Shown piece after piece: positions 6,129 to 7,729 of a stretch of DNA of 7,729 nt. The position numbers were made by a program, and so were the translations under genes. Source of the stretch: an uncultured Lachnospiraceae bacterium. Its GTDB lineage: Bacteria > Bacillota > Clostridia > Lachnospirales > Lachnospiraceae. The stretch covers positions 1-7,729 of the forward strand of contig CACYEU010000257.1 in NCBI GenBank assembly GCA_902773445.1, given 5' to 3'. The notes under the pieces are model-generated. The model worked only from the letters and a program-made list of their open reading frames with translations, was not told the origin of the DNA and did no database searches. Numbering within the stretch: the stretch's first letter is position 1; each line of letters begins with the position of its first letter.

Positions 6129-7223
6129 TTATTCCTCCTTCCCCTTCTTTGTATGCTCCAGCTTGTAACTAACGAAGAACTCGCAGCCGATCAGGAAGAA
6201 GATAATGATTCCTGTCAGAATATCACTGAATGAGTGGTTGAGCTGGAACCGGCTTGCAACTTCCTGCGCACCGTTGCCCATAAACGCGAGCAGGAACGAT
6301 GTGAGGATCATGATCAGCGGGTTGAATTTACCCATCCATGCGACCATGACGCCCGTGAAGCCTCGTCCGCCGACCAGTGTAGTCGTGATCGTGTGCGCTG
6401 AACCAGCGACAAGAAGGAATCCCATCAATCCGCAGAGCGCGCCGGTCAGAGACATTGTTCTGATGATAACATTTTCGACTTTGATTCCAACGTAGCGGGC
6501 TGTCTTCTCGCTTTCACCGACGACAGCGATCTCGTATCCCTGCTTCGAATACTTCAGGTAGAAGTACAGAGCTATGGTCATCAATGCAACGATAATGATC
6601 GTCGGCAGATACTGCTGTCCGGCTATCGACGGAAGCCAGCCTTTCATATCATTCTGATTGATGATGCCGATCTTTCCGGATCCTTTCGGGACCTCCCATC
6701 GGATCGTATAATATGCCGTGATCTGAATAGCGACATAGTTCATCATCAGCGTGAACAACGTTTCATTGGTATTCCACTTCGATTTGAAAAATGCCGGAAG
6801 GAAACCCCAGAACGCGCCGGCTGCGATTGCAGCAACCAGCATCAGGAGCAGCAGAACGGCATTCGGAAGCTGAGGATGATTGTGCATCACAGCACCGGCT
6901 GCCATACAACCGATCAGAACCTGACCTTCACCTCCGATATTCCAGAAGCGCATCTTAAATGCAGGAGTCAGCGCAAGTGAAATACCAAGCAAAATCGCGA
7001 GCAGATGCAGCATGATCCAGGTCTTACGCGGAGTGCCGAAGTTTCCTTCAAACATGGTCGCGTAGACATCGAGTGGATTCTGGCCTGTCAAGAGTGTTGT
7101 AAGAATCGCACAGACAACAAGTGCAAGAACCAAAGCGGCTGCATGGATCAGAATATTTTCCAGGCGCGAAATCTCGCCTCGCTTGACTATATGGAAGACA
7201 GGTGTTTTTGTCTTGTTTTTCAT
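6129..7223 (-). CDS. Nucleoside-type ABC importer, first permease (NupP/YufP-like)
   Basis: This is an inner-membrane permease of the BPD_transp_2 family that forms the heterodimeric channel with the following permease. It has 364 residues (relatives about 350). A cytoplasmic N-terminal stretch of about 24 residues comes first, then around eight to ten membrane segments. Family marks are WNIGGEGQ at 94-101 (relatives read FNIGxEGQ), NTNETLFTLMMNYVA at 151-165, the coupling loop GYEIAVVGESEKTARYVGI at 229-247, and VGGRGFTGVMVAWMG at 284-298. The start overlaps the ATPase stop as ATGA and has a near-perfect AAGGAGGTGA ribosome site with a 7-nt spacer, so translation of the ATPase and permease is probably coupled. 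The NupP-like and NupQ-like pair with a double-domain ATPase is the standard layout of nucleoside importers; the substrate is inferred from family only. Confidence 0.9.
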   Translation of the reverse strand: MKNKTKTPVFHIVKRGEISRLENILIHAAALVLALVVCAILTTLLTGQNPLDVYATMFEGNFGTPRKTWIMLHLLAILLGISLALTPAFKMRFWNIGGEGQVLIGCMAAGAVMHNHPQLPNAVLLLLMLVAAIAAGAFWGFLPAFFKSKWNTNETLFTLMMNYVAIQITAYYTIRWEVPKGSGKIGIINQNDMKGWLPSIAGQQYLPTIIIVALMTIALYFYLKYSKQGYEIAVVGESEKTARYVGIKVENVIIRTMSLTGALCGLMGFLLVAGSAHTITTTLVGGRGFTGVMVAWMGKFNPLIMILTSFLLAFMGNGAQEVASRFQLNHSFSDILTGIIIFFLIGCEFFVSYKLEHTKKGKEE

Positions 7224-7729
7224 GACGCTTCACCTCCTTCTTCTCCGTGCAGACTTGTCATATAGAGACCGACTTCATTCTTATCGGTCTTCCGCGCATC
7301 GAGGATACCGCTTACTTCACCTTCGCAGAGAACAAGGATGCGGTCCGCCAGTTCGATCAGAACATCGAGATCTTCGCCGACATAGATGACGGCAACACCC
7401 TTTGTCTTCTGCTGATTGATCAGATTATAGATCGTATATGATGAATTGATATCAAGTCCGCGTACCGCATAGGCAGTCATCAGAACCTTCGGTGTCTCGG
7501 CGATCTCACGACCGACGAGGACTTTCTGGACGTTTCCTCCGGAAAGACGTCTGACAGATGTCTCGATACTCGGAGTGACGACCTCAAGTTCCCTGACGAT
7601 CTCTTCCGCGCGTTTGTGCGGGTTCTTACGATCTGTAAACGGTGATTTGCCCTGTCTGAATGTACGGAGCATCATATTGTCGGCAAGATCCATGTTGCCG
7701 ACGAGGCCCATGCCGAGACGGTCCTCGGG
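7220..7729 (-). CDS. Nucleoside-type ABC importer ATPase, C-terminal part (NupO/YufO-like, cut by window edge)
   Basis: This is the cytoplasmic ATP-binding subunit that powers the two downstream permeases. Only the last 169 codons are present. The frame is open to the window edge, so the internal ATG at 7711 is not the start: residues PEDRLG upstream of it belong to the conserved PEDR motif of the second nucleotide-binding domain. The signature LSGGNVQK is at 62-69 and the D-loop RGLD at 90-93. Where an active ATPase has the Walker B DE pair, this protein has TAYAV (85-89). The position normally holding the switch histidine reads VGEDLD. The second domain is therefore expected not to hydrolyse ATP, as in NupO/YufO relatives, whose second domain also deviates at Walker B. 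The full protein should be about 500 residues, with an active first domain upstream. The gene overlaps the first permease by 4 nt. Confidence 0.9.
   Translation of the reverse strand, partial: PEDRLGMGLVGNMDLADNMMLRTFRQGKSPFTDRKNPHKRAEEIVRELEVVTPSIETSVRRLSGGNVQKVLVGREIAETPKVLMTAYAVRGLDINSSYTIYNLINQQKTKGVAVIYVGEDLDVLIELADRILVLCEGEVSGILDARKTDKNEVGLYMTSLHGEEGGEAS

Noticed and set aside
7709..7711. ATG as a possible start of the ABC ATPase
   Set aside because: The frame continues to the window edge and the upstream residues PEDRLG are part of the conserved ATPase domain, so this is internal.

Overview
The window is a compact stretch of chromosome in which every supported gene lies on the minus strand, so transcription runs from high to low coordinates. 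Moderate GC content, strong AGGAGG-type ribosome binding sites, a clostridial-style ZapA with a long coiled coil, a long-form U32 protein and an FtsW/PBP pair all point to a Firmicute (Bacillota), class Clostridia, most likely a Lachnospiraceae-type gut bacterium. This placement comes from remembered family resemblance, not from a database search.

Right part (7729 down to about 5066): the tail of a nucleoside-type ABC importer operon. It holds the C-terminal part of a double-domain ATPase (cut by the window edge) and two BPD_transp_2 permeases, joined by a 4-nt ATGA overlap and a 3-nt gap. A strong hairpin closes the operon. The substrate-binding lipoprotein expected for this system (BmpA/Med family) is not in the window and would lie upstream.

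Middle (about 5067 down to 4078): a short unit with its own extended -10 promoter. It encodes a small zinc-ribbon protein with two membrane segments, then the cell-division protein ZapA, and ends in a perfect 9-bp hairpin with a U-tract.

Left part (4077 down to 1): a U32-family protein (RlhA/TrhP relatives, RNA hydroxylation), a SEDS glycosyltransferase (FtsW/RodA/SpoVE family) and the N-terminal part of a class B penicillin-binding protein cut by the window edge. U32 and SEDS overlap by 4 nt; SEDS and PBP overlap by 17 nt. SEDS proteins polymerise glycan strands and class B PBPs cross-link them, so this pair is a cognate wall-synthesis module next to a division gene.

The most unusual point is the U32 gene start. 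Its only good Shine-Dalgarno sequence directly abuts the zapA terminator U-tract and is followed by ATC ATT ATC rather than ATG, GTG or TTG. The only canonical in-frame start near it is a TTG inside the terminator hairpin, upstream of the Shine-Dalgarno. I saw no mobile element, CRISPR array, tRNA or rRNA, and no wholly new system.
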